A stretch of 64,000 nt of DNA from Echinicola vietnamensis DSM 17526 (GCF_000325705.1 NC_019904.1:4652001-4716000); one strand, 5' to 3'; positions 16,883-25,949 are shown, counted from the stretch's first letter. Numbers and translations are program-made. Notes: a model not told the origin generated them from the sequence alone.

Positions 16883-16956
16883 GTAGCTAACACCTTTATA
16901 CCCACTATAAACCGTTAAAAAACGACTATAAACGTTTACATCCGACTATAATCGAA
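16883..16956 (-). promoter_or_regulatory. Cassette array boundary and three spaced direct repeats
   Basis: GTTAGCTAC (minus strand, 16883-16891) is the start core of the TIR cassette. Directly beyond it are three direct repeats read on the plus strand: CCACTATAAACCGT (16902), CGACTATAAACGTT (16923) and CGACTATAATCGAA (16943), spaced 21 and 20 bases, about two helical turns. They could be integrase sites of an attI-like region, or an operator and promoter driving the cassettes. No integrase gene lies in the following sequence. Confidence 0.5.
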
Positions 16957-17309
16957 TTTTTTCGAAATTTACCGAAAATTTATATGCTGAAAAATACCCT
17001 AAATGGGGTATTTATTCGTTTATCGATATTTCCTCAGAAAATGTAACTTGGGGCTGGTCGCGGTTTGCCTCCGCTAAACTTTTTCGGCACGGTAAAAAAG
17101 GGTACATGTTTGCGCCTATAAGAATGGTGCATGGGGTAAGGGTGTTGTCGCTCGAGATCAAGACTGCCACGGCTCCAGCCCGCTAATCACATCCCTCGCC
17201 TCGCAGTGACGGTCTCTTAATCGCCACAAAGGCACCAAGACACGAAGAATCTTTGGGTGATGGTGCTTTTTATAACCTTGCGGAGACGTTAGATCGAGGG
17301 GAAAAGCAA
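16957..17309. other. Non-coding stretch between cassette array and mannose locus
   Basis: No credible gene. It starts AT-rich with the hairpin AAATACC...GGGTATTT (16992-17013) and turns GC-richer after about 17040, which probably marks the edge of the AT-rich acquired region. A fragment of the dispersed repeat CACAAAGGCACCAAGACAC lies at about 17224-17243. No integrase gene or tRNA is visible. Confidence 0.6.
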
Positions 17310-17337
17310 AACCCCTTCAGGTTTTGCTGAAGGGGTT
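17310..17337 (-). terminator. Terminator of the mannose-locus operon
   Basis: A perfect stem AACCCCTTCAG / CTGAAGGGGTT with a six-base loop lies downstream of the cupin gene. On the minus strand it is followed by TTTGCTTTTCC. It is the likely end of the minus-strand transcript. Confidence 0.8.
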
Positions 17338-17390
17338 CGTGGGGATTGGCGATTATGTTCCGCCATCCTATATTTTAAGCTGTGCAGTGC

Positions 17391-17903
17391 TTATTTCCGC
17401 TGGAAATCATCTTGTACGCGGACGATGTCTTCTTCATTGGAAGGATTGGAAGGGTCGGTGTGCATCCAGATTTCGGCCACCACGCCCCAATTGTCCATGC
17501 CTACCAAACGGTGCCGCTCGCCTTTCGCCAGTTCTACGACTTCTCCTAACACCAACGGCTGCAACTCACCTTCTTCGTCAGTTGGGCTGGTCACGATGCC
17601 GCCTTCTCCGCCTACCAATTTCCAGATTTCAGCTCTTCTGTGGTGGTATTGCCAGGACAAACGTTTTTCAGGTCCTACGATCAGAATTTTCGGACTTAGT
17701 TTTTGCTTTAACTGCTCTTCCGAAAACTCCACGCTGGCAAAAAACTGCGACCTGAATTTGGCGATCTGGCTTTCCTCGATCACAAAGAAACCGCCCCAAG
17801 GTCTTTCTCGGTCCTCAGCGGCTACTTCATATCCGTTAAAATCCAACCAATCTTTGATCTGCTTAAAAATGGCTTCCTTTGAAGCGCTCTTTTCGATTTT
17901 CAT
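17391..17903 (-). CDS. Cupin protein, phosphomannose isomerase type II-like
   Basis: 170 residues, cytosolic. The sequence RPWGGFF, KILIVGPEKRLSWQYHHRRAEIWKLVGGEG and GERHRLVGMDNWGVVAEIWM follows the cupin module of type II mannose-6-phosphate isomerases (RPWG start, metal-binding histidines in YHHRRAE, later H in ERHRL). Such enzymes interconvert mannose-6-phosphate and fructose-6-phosphate. It is the last gene of a minus-strand group with two GH92 mannosidases, a sugar transporter and a ROK kinase, so it would complete entry of mannose into glycolysis. The role is inferred from domain and context; other sugar isomerase functions are possible. Confidence 0.85.
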   Translation of the reverse strand: MKIEKSASKEAIFKQIKDWLDFNGYEVAAEDRERPWGGFFVIEESQIAKFRSQFFASVEFSEEQLKQKLSPKILIVGPEKRLSWQYHHRRAEIWKLVGGEGGIVTSPTDEEGELQPLVLGEVVELAKGERHRLVGMDNWGVVAEIWMHTDPSNPSNEEDIVRVQDDFQRK

Positions 17904-17958
17904 ATTGTTCTACGGTTTAATAGATTCGTTCGCACTTAAAATTAGGAATTGCTAAAGA

Positions 17959-20265
17959 TTAATCCTTGGAAAAAATCTTTTTATTCGGCCTTCCCTTCAT
18001 AATAAATGTCAATTTGCCACCTTTCATAATATCGGCATGCCGGATAAAGGGTTCGTGCAGCTCTTCACCGTTCAAAAGCACCTTGCTGACATACTGGTTT
18101 TTCTCTGATTGGTTTTGTGCTTCTACCGTAAATGTCTTGCCATTTTCCAGGTTAAGGGTGGCTTCTTCTACCAACGGACTGCCCAGGGCATACTCCACTG
18201 ATCCTGGGGCCACCGGATAAAAACCCAAGGCACTGAACAGGTACCAAGCACTCATCTGGCCAAAGTCATCGTTTCCGCCCAGTCCATCCGCACCGGTTTG
18301 GTACATCGCCCTAAGGATCATCCTGATCTTGTCGTGGGATTTCCAAGCTTGGTCGGTCCAGTTGTAAAGGTACACCACATGGTGTGAAGGCTCGTTTCCG
18401 TGCACATAGTTGCCGATGATGCCTTCTCGGGAAATATCTTCTGTATTGGCAAAATACCTGTCCGGCAGGTCCATGCTGAACAAGGAGTCCAGATGCTCCA
18501 CAAAACGATGGTCGCCGCCCATCATGTTGATCATCTCTTGGGGAGCATGGGGCACGTAAAGGCTGTAATTCCAAGCATTCCCCTCGATAAATCCTTGCCC
18601 ATGGGTATCCAGCGGATCAAAGCCCTGCTTCCAGCTGCCGTCCTTGAGCTTTGGCCGCATAAACCCGGTCTGCTGATCGTAGACATTTTTGTAGTTCTCT
18701 GCTCTAGCGGCAAACTCCCGGGAAATGGATGCATTGCCTATTTTGTCCGCCATCTGCGCGATGGCCCAGTCGTCGTAAGCATATTCCAAGGTTTTGGAAA
18801 CAGAAGCCCCGCTGACATCTTCCGGCACATAGCCCTTTTCCATATAAGCTCCGATGCCGTCAAAATAAGCTGTCTGGGCCGTGGTCACGGCTGCATCCAG
18901 CGCATGGGCCAAATCAGCAGTCACCGTTTCTTTCACCACGGCATCTGCAATCACCGAAGCACTATGGTAGCCGATCATGCACCAGTTTTCATTGGCATAA
19001 TGCGACCATATCGGCAGCATCGGATGGACACTCTGATCGTAATGGGCCAACATGGATTTTACCATGTCCCTGTTCCGGGCAGGCTGCAGGACATTGAACA
19101 GCGGATGTAAGGCCCGGTAGGTATCCCAAAGGGAAAAACTGGTATAATTGGTGAAGCCTTCTGCCTGATGGATATTCATGTCCAAGCCACGATATCGCCC
19201 GTCCACGTCTCCATAAACCGTCGGCCCCAAAAAGGCATGGTACATGGCCGTGTAGAAATTCACCTTGTCGCTTTCCTGGATGGTTTTTACCTGAACTTTA
19301 TGCAGTTCCTTGTTCCAGCTGTCCACACCTGCTTGGTGAATGGCATCAAAATCCCATCCCGGTGTTTCGGCTTGCATGTTTTTGATGGCACCGGCCGTAC
19401 TTACGGGTGAAATGGCCATTTTGGCGATCAGCTGCTCGCCGTCCTCCAAGTCAAAATCAAAATAGGCACGGATCTTCCTACCGGCAATTTCTGGGAAATT
19501 TTCGGATTCGTTAAACCGGCCCCAAAAGCCTCGATAGGCTTGCTTTTCATCATATTTGCGGTTGCCGTATTGCTTGATCGGCTTGTCAAAGGAAAGGGCA
19601 AAAAACACTTTCCGCGTCCGCGCCCAGCCGGTGGTTTCGCGAAAACCTGTCACCAGCGTGTCATTCTCCTCCCGCATAAAGGTCCAGACATTTTTGTCGT
19701 CATAATTGTAAATTCCTGCCATCAGGTCCAAAATCACATGGGCATCCTCTCCCTGGGCAAATGTATAGCGGTGTACGCCTACCCTGGTGGTGGCGGTCAG
19801 CTCCACGTCGATGTCATAATCATCCAGCGTTACCTGATAATACGCTGGAGCGGCATGTTCACGATCATGGGAAAACCGGGACCGATAGCCCGAATCAGGG
19901 TCGGCTTCGGTGCCGGGATTGAGCTGTAAAGGCCCACTGGTCGGCATCATGAGAAAATCCCCCAAGTCGGAATGTCCCGTGCCACTGAAATGGGTATGGC
20001 TAAAACCGACGATGGTGGCATCATCATATTGATAACCGGCACAGTAGCGGTATACCTCCGGATTATAGCGGCCGTTTACCTCGTAGGGAATCGTATCGGT
20101 ATCCGGACTCAGCTGCACACTGCCAAAGGGAACCGTAGCCCCCGGATAGGTGTGCCCCATTTTAGCGGTACCAATCATGGGATCCACGTATTGGGAAAGG
20201 TCTTCTTGGGCTTGGGTGCCCCAAGCTAAAAAGCCCATTAGACTCGTTAATAGTATCTTTTTCAT
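17959..20265 (-). CDS. GH92 family alpha-mannosidase, exported
   Basis: 768 residues, the usual GH92 length. A signal peptide (MKKILLTSLMGFLAWGTQAQ) points to the periplasm or surface. GH92 hallmarks are visible: DPMIGTAKMGHTYPGATVPFG near the N-terminus, FSHTHFSGTG, SLWDTYRALHPLFN, and GGNDDFGQMSAWYLFSALGFYPVAPG near the C-terminus, with the acidic residues of the calcium-dependent site. The family removes terminal alpha-linked mannose (1,2, 1,3 or 1,4) from N-glycans or yeast mannan; linkage cannot be read from sequence. It is followed by the cupin gene and preceded by a 391-base repeat-bearing gap and the transporter gene. Confidence 0.95.
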   Translation of the reverse strand: MKKILLTSLMGFLAWGTQAQEDLSQYVDPMIGTAKMGHTYPGATVPFGSVQLSPDTDTIPYEVNGRYNPEVYRYCAGYQYDDATIVGFSHTHFSGTGHSDLGDFLMMPTSGPLQLNPGTEADPDSGYRSRFSHDREHAAPAYYQVTLDDYDIDVELTATTRVGVHRYTFAQGEDAHVILDLMAGIYNYDDKNVWTFMREENDTLVTGFRETTGWARTRKVFFALSFDKPIKQYGNRKYDEKQAYRGFWGRFNESENFPEIAGRKIRAYFDFDLEDGEQLIAKMAISPVSTAGAIKNMQAETPGWDFDAIHQAGVDSWNKELHKVQVKTIQESDKVNFYTAMYHAFLGPTVYGDVDGRYRGLDMNIHQAEGFTNYTSFSLWDTYRALHPLFNVLQPARNRDMVKSMLAHYDQSVHPMLPIWSHYANENWCMIGYHSASVIADAVVKETVTADLAHALDAAVTTAQTAYFDGIGAYMEKGYVPEDVSGASVSKTLEYAYDDWAIAQMADKIGNASISREFAARAENYKNVYDQQTGFMRPKLKDGSWKQGFDPLDTHGQGFIEGNAWNYSLYVPHAPQEMINMMGGDHRFVEHLDSLFSMDLPDRYFANTEDISREGIIGNYVHGNEPSHHVVYLYNWTDQAWKSHDKIRMILRAMYQTGADGLGGNDDFGQMSAWYLFSALGFYPVAPGSVEYALGSPLVEEATLNLENGKTFTVEAQNQSEKNQYVSKVLLNGEELHEPFIRHADIMKGGKLTFIMKGRPNKKIFSKD

Positions 20266-20289
20266 TGGGTTTGCTATTCTTTAGTAATC

Positions 20290-20595
20290 AAAAACACTAC
20301 AAAATTTATCATTATGTAAGTAAAAAGGATAAACCATTCCTCTCCGAGCTAGTCGCTTCATTTATCCATCACGGGGATTGCAAATCCCCTCTCACGAATT
20401 CCTGATTTCAAACCAGGAACAGTCTGATAAGGGTCCATGAGCGTAGCCGAAGGGCCCCTATCGGGAATCACCCCCTAGAATTTGCAAATGCTGATGGACA
20501 GCATAATGGAGTCAGAGACTCCAAGCTAGCCAGTGCTGGGGCAGAGACCCAGCACCACCCGGTAATCTAAAACACTGCAAAATTTATCATAACCT
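20290..20595. repeat. Hairpin cluster flanked by 22-bp direct repeats
   Basis: A non-coding segment bounded by near-identical 22-base direct repeats (AAAACACTRCAAAATTTATC plus AT, at about 20289 and 20570). Between them lies a row of short hairpins: GGGGATTGCAAATCCCC, TTCCTG...CAGGAA, GGAGTCAGAGACTCC and GTGCTGGG...CCCAGCAC. The rest of the gap to 20656 has short tandem words (GTAGCTAGTAGCTAG and GACTCAAGACTCAAGACTC). It looks like an inserted repeat element between the transporter and GH92 genes. Confidence 0.7.
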
Positions 20596-20656
20596 ACGTC
20601 AGAGGTAGCTAGTAGCTAGTATCAAGTAGCTAGACTTAAGACTCAAGACTCAAGAC

Positions 20657-22066
20657 TCACCCCTCCTCTACCCGATATCCTTTCATACCGTAAAAAACAA
20701 TATACAGATAACAGGCCAAAGGAACCAAAAACGAAAGCTGCACACTCCCGCTGATGTCCGCCAATAGGCCCTGCAGCAGCGGTACAATGGCGCCGCCAAC
20801 AATCGCCATGACGAGCAGTGAAGATGCTTGTGCCGTGTATTTGCCAAGGCCCTTAATGGCCAGGGAAAAGATGGTCGGAAACATGATGGAGTTAAACAAG
20901 CCCAAGGCTACAATGGACCATAACGCCAACTGTCCCGATGTCAGCAGGCCGATAACCAATAAGCCTATGCCTGTAATGCCAAAGAGCCATAAGGTCCGGT
21001 TGGGGATAAATTGTCCGATGATGATCACGACAATATTCAGTCCGATGAACGCCAAGGCATAAAGAGCCATCTCTCCCCCGTACACATAATAGATGGTCAC
21101 ATATGATATCGCTGTAATCGCTCCTATAATGAGAAAACGATTCAAATTGTGCTTAAAATCCGCCAAGGCTACTGCTCCGAAGAACCGCCCTACCATGGCT
21201 CCTCCCCAGAAGAGCGCCAGGTAATGGCTGGCCTCTGCTTCATCCAGCCCTGCAATTTCCGGCAGCCGGGCGAAGTTGATCAAATTACTTCCCACGGTGA
21301 CTTCTCCACCGACATAGGCGAATATAGCTCCGATTCCAAGCATCAAATGTCGATGCTTCAAGGCTCCGCTATCCGAGATGATCACTCCTTGCGAGCCTAT
21401 TTCCGGTAATTTAAACAGCTTGAAAATTAAGGCAATCAGCAACAGGGTAAGCGCCAAAGCTACATAAGGCATTTTCACCGAATCGGCACTGATGTCCACA
21501 TCCCCTATGGCCCCGAAAATTAGGTACCCTCCTATCAATGGCGCAATGGTGGTCCCCAGCGAGTTAAACGCCTGGGTCATGTTCAATCGGCTGGAAGCCC
21601 CCGAAGGCTTTCCCAAGATGGTCACATAGGGATTGGCAGCAATCTGCAAGATCGTAATCCCTGATGCCAGCACAAACAAGGCAAACAGGAAAAAACCAAA
21701 GCTGACCAAACTGGCGGCAGGATAAAAAAACAGGCATCCCACGGCCGAAATCACCAAACCCAGGATGATGCCATTTTTATAACCGATCCTGCCAATAGGA
21801 TCGCCTTTGGTGATGGATATCAAATAATAGCCAAGTGAAATAAAGAAATAAGCCCCAAAAAAAGCCGTCTGAATCAGCATGGCCTGCCAGTTTTGTAGGG
21901 TAAATACTTGCTGTAAATGGGGAATTAGGATGTCATTCATACAGGTGATAAATCCCCACATAAAGAACAACATGGTAACCAAAAACAATGGTCCCAAATA
22001 TTGCTGACCTGAATCAAATTCTACGTTGTTGTCCTCGGTCTCTTTAGAAATGGTAACTGACGCCAT
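20657..22066 (-). CDS. FucP/GluP-type sugar MFS transporter
   Basis: 469 residues, about 12 membrane segments. FucP-family features are visible: FMWGFITCMNDILIPHLQ at the first segment, QTAFFGAYFFISLGYY, GITILQIAANPYVTILG and NMTQAFNSLGTTIAPLIGG. The family brings fucose, glucose, galactose or mannose across the inner membrane with protons. Between the mannosidase and sugar kinase genes it most likely imports mannose released by GH92. A strong hairpin separates it from the ROK gene upstream (22137-22176), which may reduce its expression relative to the kinase. Confidence 0.93.
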   Translation of the reverse strand: MASVTISKETEDNNVEFDSGQQYLGPLFLVTMLFFMWGFITCMNDILIPHLQQVFTLQNWQAMLIQTAFFGAYFFISLGYYLISITKGDPIGRIGYKNGIILGLVISAVGCLFFYPAASLVSFGFFLFALFVLASGITILQIAANPYVTILGKPSGASSRLNMTQAFNSLGTTIAPLIGGYLIFGAIGDVDISADSVKMPYVALALTLLLIALIFKLFKLPEIGSQGVIISDSGALKHRHLMLGIGAIFAYVGGEVTVGSNLINFARLPEIAGLDEAEASHYLALFWGGAMVGRFFGAVALADFKHNLNRFLIIGAITAISYVTIYYVYGGEMALYALAFIGLNIVVIIIGQFIPNRTLWLFGITGIGLLVIGLLTSGQLALWSIVALGLFNSIMFPTIFSLAIKGLGKYTAQASSLLVMAIVGGAIVPLLQGLLADISGSVQLSFLVPLACYLYIVFYGMKGYRVEEG

Positions 22067-22136
22067 GGGCTTATTAAGTTATTGGGTGAATGGTATAAAT
22101 GGAATTGGTTTTATGTGGTAAAGACTCTTTATTAAA

Positions 22137-22176
22137 GCGGGCAGCAGGCAGGGTTTGGATACCGCCTGCTGCCCGC
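22137..22176 (-). terminator. Strong GC-rich hairpin between ROK kinase and transporter
   Basis: A perfect 13-base stem GCGGGCAGCAGGC / GCCTGCTGCCCGC with a 14-base loop. On the minus strand it is followed by TTTAATAAA. It could be a partial terminator or a processing/stability element between two operon genes. Confidence 0.6.
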
Positions 22177-22231
22177 CATGTCCTGTTTCCGTCCTTTCAG
22201 CCGAACAAGCGACTGGTGGGATCAAGATTCT

Positions 22232-23131
22232 TTATTGGCCATTGGAACCGGCACTGCCATTTTCCTTTTGGACTTTCCAGCTGCATGCGGCACCGATCAG
22301 CGCTGCCTGCTCACCCAGTTCGGTAATCCTGATAGGTGTGGACAGGCCAGCATGTTCCAGTTCTTCCTTTACCTTGGGCAGAAAGAGCTCTTCCGCTTTG
22401 GTGATGTTTCCCCCTAGGACGATGACCTCTGGAGATTCCTTTTGAATGAAATCGATGAGGAATCGGGCCAGGTTTTCCCCAAATTCTTCGAAAATATCCG
22501 CAGCGTATGCCTTGTTCTCTTCCTTAAGGGTCAGCTCCCGAACTTCGGTAATAGCTTTCCCCGTTTTCTTTTGATAAGCTTCCACGAACCACCTTGTGGA
22601 GACAAACTCTTCCACGATACTTCCTTGGAAGGGACTGCACCATAGCGCGGCATCTTCAGCAAAATGCCCATGGTAACGGGAGCTCCCAAGGCCGGTGCCC
22701 AGGGTAAGGCCAATGGCATGGTCAAAAGAACGGGCAGCACCGCTGGCCACCTCGCCCTGTAGAAAACAAGCCGCATCATTTTCGAAATGAATGCTTGTCT
22801 CATCACAGCCCAAAGCCTCTGCGAGCATCTTTTTCACCTCCAAACCATATAGGGAGGTGTATTTTCCCTGCTGCTCGATCAGCGAGATTCCATTGGGATA
22901 ATCAAATGGCCCCGGCATCGCGATGCCAATCTTCAGGTGCTGGACGGAATAACCGGGAATGGCTTCAATGGCTGTTTTCCATTCTTCGATAATGGCCGCA
23001 GCACTACCGGAAGAATCCACTTCCCTTCTTACTAAAGAGGCCTCATCCAACACATTGGTATCGATGTCCACCAATCCAGTGGTTATATGAGACCCACCGA
23101 TGTCTACTCCTACTACTTTATTTTTGTCCAT
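22232..23131 (-). CDS. ROK family sugar kinase (putative mannokinase)
   Basis: 299 residues. The ATP-site VVGVDIGGSHITTGLV is at residues 7-22, the catalytic aspartate is in HFENDAACFLQGEV, followed by GLTLGTGLGSS, and ESPEVIVLGGNITKA is the C-terminal ROK motif. The zinc cluster CxCGxxGC is missing; the equivalent region reads HFAEDAALWCSPFQGSIVEEFVSTRW, so it is an atypical ROK subgroup. It would phosphorylate an imported hexose in the cytosol; the surrounding mannosidases and phosphomannose-isomerase-like gene point to mannose. It lies 32 bases after the upstream GH92 gene in the same direction. Confidence 0.9.
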   Translation of the reverse strand: MDKNKVVGVDIGGSHITTGLVDIDTNVLDEASLVRREVDSSGSAAAIIEEWKTAIEAIPGYSVQHLKIGIAMPGPFDYPNGISLIEQQGKYTSLYGLEVKKMLAEALGCDETSIHFENDAACFLQGEVASGAARSFDHAIGLTLGTGLGSSRYHGHFAEDAALWCSPFQGSIVEEFVSTRWFVEAYQKKTGKAITEVRELTLKEENKAYAADIFEEFGENLARFLIDFIQKESPEVIVLGGNITKAEELFLPKVKEELEHAGLSTPIRITELGEQAALIGAACSWKVQKENGSAGSNGQ

Positions 23132-23163
23132 CTATGATCGTTGCTCTTGTCGTGATCGGCCTT

Positions 23164-25458
23164 TTACTCGTTTGAAAGTGAAAAAGGAACATCATTTTTG
23201 CTAGTACCTCGTTTTTTGTTGGGCTTGGCTGACATGTCAAAGTCCAACTGCGCACCTTTCATCAGTTCCTTGTGGCTCAGCCAATTTTTTGAATAGCTTT
23301 TGCCATTTACTTTTAACGCATCAATGTACCGGTTTTGAGCACTGTTTTCAGGAGCATTGATCACCACTTCCTCGCCGTTCTGAAGGGAAAGGGTGACCTG
23401 CTTAAAGAGCGGTGCTCCAATGACATACTGGTCGGTCCCGGGGCATACAGGATAGAAGCCCATCGCAGAGAATACGTACCAAGCAGAAGTCTGTCCATTG
23501 TCTTCATCTCCGCAGTAACCATCAGGGGTAGGCATGTACATGCGGTTCATGGTTTCCCGCACCCAGTGCTGTGCCTTCCACGGTTCCCCGGCGTAATTGT
23601 ACAGGTAAATCATGTGCTGGATCGGCTGGTTTCCATGGGCATATTGGCCCATATTGGCAATCTGCATCTCCCGAATCTCATGGATCACACCACCATAATA
23701 GCTGTCGTCAAACACCGGCGGCAATGAAAAAACCTTATCCAGTTGCGCTACAAAATCCTCGCGGCCTCCCATCAAGTCAATCAATCCCTGCACGTCGTGG
23801 AAAACTGACCAGGTATAATGCCAGCTATTTCCTTCCGTGAAAGCATCACCCCACTTGAATGGGTTAAATGGTGCCATAAATTCACCATCTTGGTTTTTGC
23901 CTCGCATCAGCTTGGTCTCAGGATCAAAAAGCTTCTTATAGTTCAAGCTTCTTTGTTTGTACAGCTCTACCTCTTCTTTTGGCTTGTCCAACGCCTTGGC
24001 CAATTGATAAATGGTAAAGTCGTCATAAGCATATTCCAGTGTCCTTGCAGCGTTTTCATTGATGCCCACATCGTAAGGCACATACCCGAGTTCCTTATAG
24101 TATTCAGCTCCAGCACGGCCCACAGCAGTCAGCGGTCCGGCATTATTGGCGCCATGGATGACCGCCTCGTACAAGGTTTCAATATCATAATCGTAATCTC
24201 CTTCGTATTTTAAGAACGCATCGGCTACCACAGAAGCAGAATTATTGCCCACCATGACATTCCGTAGCCCAGGGCTGGCCCATTCTGGCAGCCATCCACT
24301 TTCTTTGTAGGCATTGGCAAGGCCTTCCTGCATCTGGGCATTTAGCTCCGGATACATCAGGTTTAAGAATGGAAACAAAGAGCGGAAGGTATCCCAAAAA
24401 CCGGTGTCGGTAAACATATAACCCGGCAAGACCTCGCCGTTATATGGACTGTAATGCACCACGTTGCCATCAGCATCATATTCGAAAAACTTCCTTGGAA
24501 ATAGCAATGAACGGTAAAGGCAAGAATAAAAGGTCTCCATCTGGTCTTGGGTGCCGCCGGAAACCTTGATACGGCCAAGCTGTTCATCCCATGTTTTCCT
24601 GCCCAGCTCCTTTAATGCATCAAAATCATGACCGCCAATTTCTTGTAAGTTGAGGGCTGCCTGCTCATAGCTGATAAAAGAAGAAGCTACTTTAGCATTG
24701 ACAATTTCCCCTTTGGTGGTTTTAAAACCGATGACAGCCCCAGCATGATTAGCCTCTGCTTCCAGGGCATCCTGAAGGGCATCGTCTTTGAAGGTTTTGG
24801 TGAAGGTAAACGCCTTGTCAAACTCCACTACAAAGTAATTGCGGAAATTATCCGGTACGCCACCGCTGTTTCGTGTCGTATAGCCAATAATTTTGCGCTC
24901 CTCGGGAAGTACTTTCACATAGGATCCCCTATCAAAAGCATCCAACACCACAAAGGCACTGTCCGTGTCTGGGAAGGTAAACCTGAACCGGGCAGCCCGT
25001 TCTGTAGGCGTAATCTCCGTGGTCACATCATGGTCGGCCAGGTAAACGCTGTAATAATAGGGCGTAACCGTTTCGGCCTTATGTGAAAACCAACTTTGAC
25101 GCTCTTCCTCTTTAAATACCGGCTTACCGGTAATGGGCATAATGGAAAATTGGCCATAATCATTCATCCATGGGGAAGGCTGGTGGGTTTGCTTAAACCC
25201 TTTGATTTTGGTGGCATCGTACATGTATGCCCAGCCATCTCCCATCTTTCCGGTCTGGGGTGTCCAAAAATTCATCCCCCATGGCATGGCAATAGCGGGG
25301 TACACATTCCCATTTGATAAACTATAATCAGAATCCGTTCCCATGAGGGGCTTGGCATAATCCACAGGATGATCCACCTGCTCCACCAGCTCGGTTTGCC
25401 CATAAGCCGTCACGGCCAAGGTCATCATCGCCAAGGTCTTGATCCAAAATTTCTTCAT
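23164..25458 (-). CDS. GH92 family alpha-mannosidase, exported (second)
   Basis: 764 residues with a signal peptide (FWIKTLAMMTLAVTAYGQ). GH92 hallmarks are present: AKPLMGTDSDYSLSNGNVYPAIAMPWG, FKQTHQPSPWMNDYGQFSI, DTGFWDTFRSLFPFLN, and GYCGDEDNGQTSAWYVFSAMGFYPVCPG. The metal and acid residues of the C-terminal D/E-D-x-GQ block are kept (DEDNGQ). It differs enough from the other GH92 here that the two probably act on different linkages. It is the first gene of the GH92-ROK-MFS-GH92-cupin group, and a 19-base putative operator lies 111 bases upstream. Confidence 0.95.
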   Translation of the reverse strand: MKKFWIKTLAMMTLAVTAYGQTELVEQVDHPVDYAKPLMGTDSDYSLSNGNVYPAIAMPWGMNFWTPQTGKMGDGWAYMYDATKIKGFKQTHQPSPWMNDYGQFSIMPITGKPVFKEEERQSWFSHKAETVTPYYYSVYLADHDVTTEITPTERAARFRFTFPDTDSAFVVLDAFDRGSYVKVLPEERKIIGYTTRNSGGVPDNFRNYFVVEFDKAFTFTKTFKDDALQDALEAEANHAGAVIGFKTTKGEIVNAKVASSFISYEQAALNLQEIGGHDFDALKELGRKTWDEQLGRIKVSGGTQDQMETFYSCLYRSLLFPRKFFEYDADGNVVHYSPYNGEVLPGYMFTDTGFWDTFRSLFPFLNLMYPELNAQMQEGLANAYKESGWLPEWASPGLRNVMVGNNSASVVADAFLKYEGDYDYDIETLYEAVIHGANNAGPLTAVGRAGAEYYKELGYVPYDVGINENAARTLEYAYDDFTIYQLAKALDKPKEEVELYKQRSLNYKKLFDPETKLMRGKNQDGEFMAPFNPFKWGDAFTEGNSWHYTWSVFHDVQGLIDLMGGREDFVAQLDKVFSLPPVFDDSYYGGVIHEIREMQIANMGQYAHGNQPIQHMIYLYNYAGEPWKAQHWVRETMNRMYMPTPDGYCGDEDNGQTSAWYVFSAMGFYPVCPGTDQYVIGAPLFKQVTLSLQNGEEVVINAPENSAQNRYIDALKVNGKSYSKNWLSHKELMKGAQLDFDMSAKPNKKRGTSKNDVPFSLSNE

Positions 25459-25568
25459 TGTATTATTGATTGGTTATTTAGTTAGTTGTTATTTGATTTC
25501 TCGGAATGGATTTTTGTACTTTTTACCTAATCCAACCCATCGTTACAAATATATTAGCTAAACGTTAA

Positions 25569-25587
25569 AAAGCTAAACCCTTTTAGT
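25569..25587 (-). promoter_or_regulatory. Putative operator upstream of GH92 unit
   Basis: AAAGCTAAACCCTTTTAGT contains the inverted repeat CTAAA-N4-TTTAG. The identical 19 bases occur at 31678-31696, at nearly the same distance before the SusC gene. A neighbouring AGCTAAACGTT lies at about 25557. The LacI-family regulator at 32260 is a candidate binder, which is inference. Confidence 0.6.
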
Positions 25588-25949
25588 TTTTATTTTTGAT
25601 TAATTTATAGGGTATGGATTTTGATTCTAGCATTAGGTATGAAGTACACTCGACAGCCAGCCCCAAAAGGGCGACACATTCTTAGCTTTTGGTTCCTATT
25701 TGGCCACGAATGAACACTGATAAACACAGATAGGGTGCTTATGAAATGGCAAATCTGTGTACATCCCTTTTATCCGTGGCTTACGTGACCTAAAAGTTTA
25801 CGATGCACATGCCTTTGGCTATGGTGAGGGCTTCTCGGCAAAGCTTGGATTCTTACAGTCCGTAGATAAAATGCCTTCCGTCTAAGGAAGCTGCCCTTGG
25901 AAATATTGCTTGATCTCTGGTGTTATGCATGATGTAAACTCGAAAACCA

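Noticed and set aside
17324..17755. 143-codon plus-strand open frame over the cupin gene
   Set aside because: Antisense to a well-supported cupin gene and starting inside its terminator.
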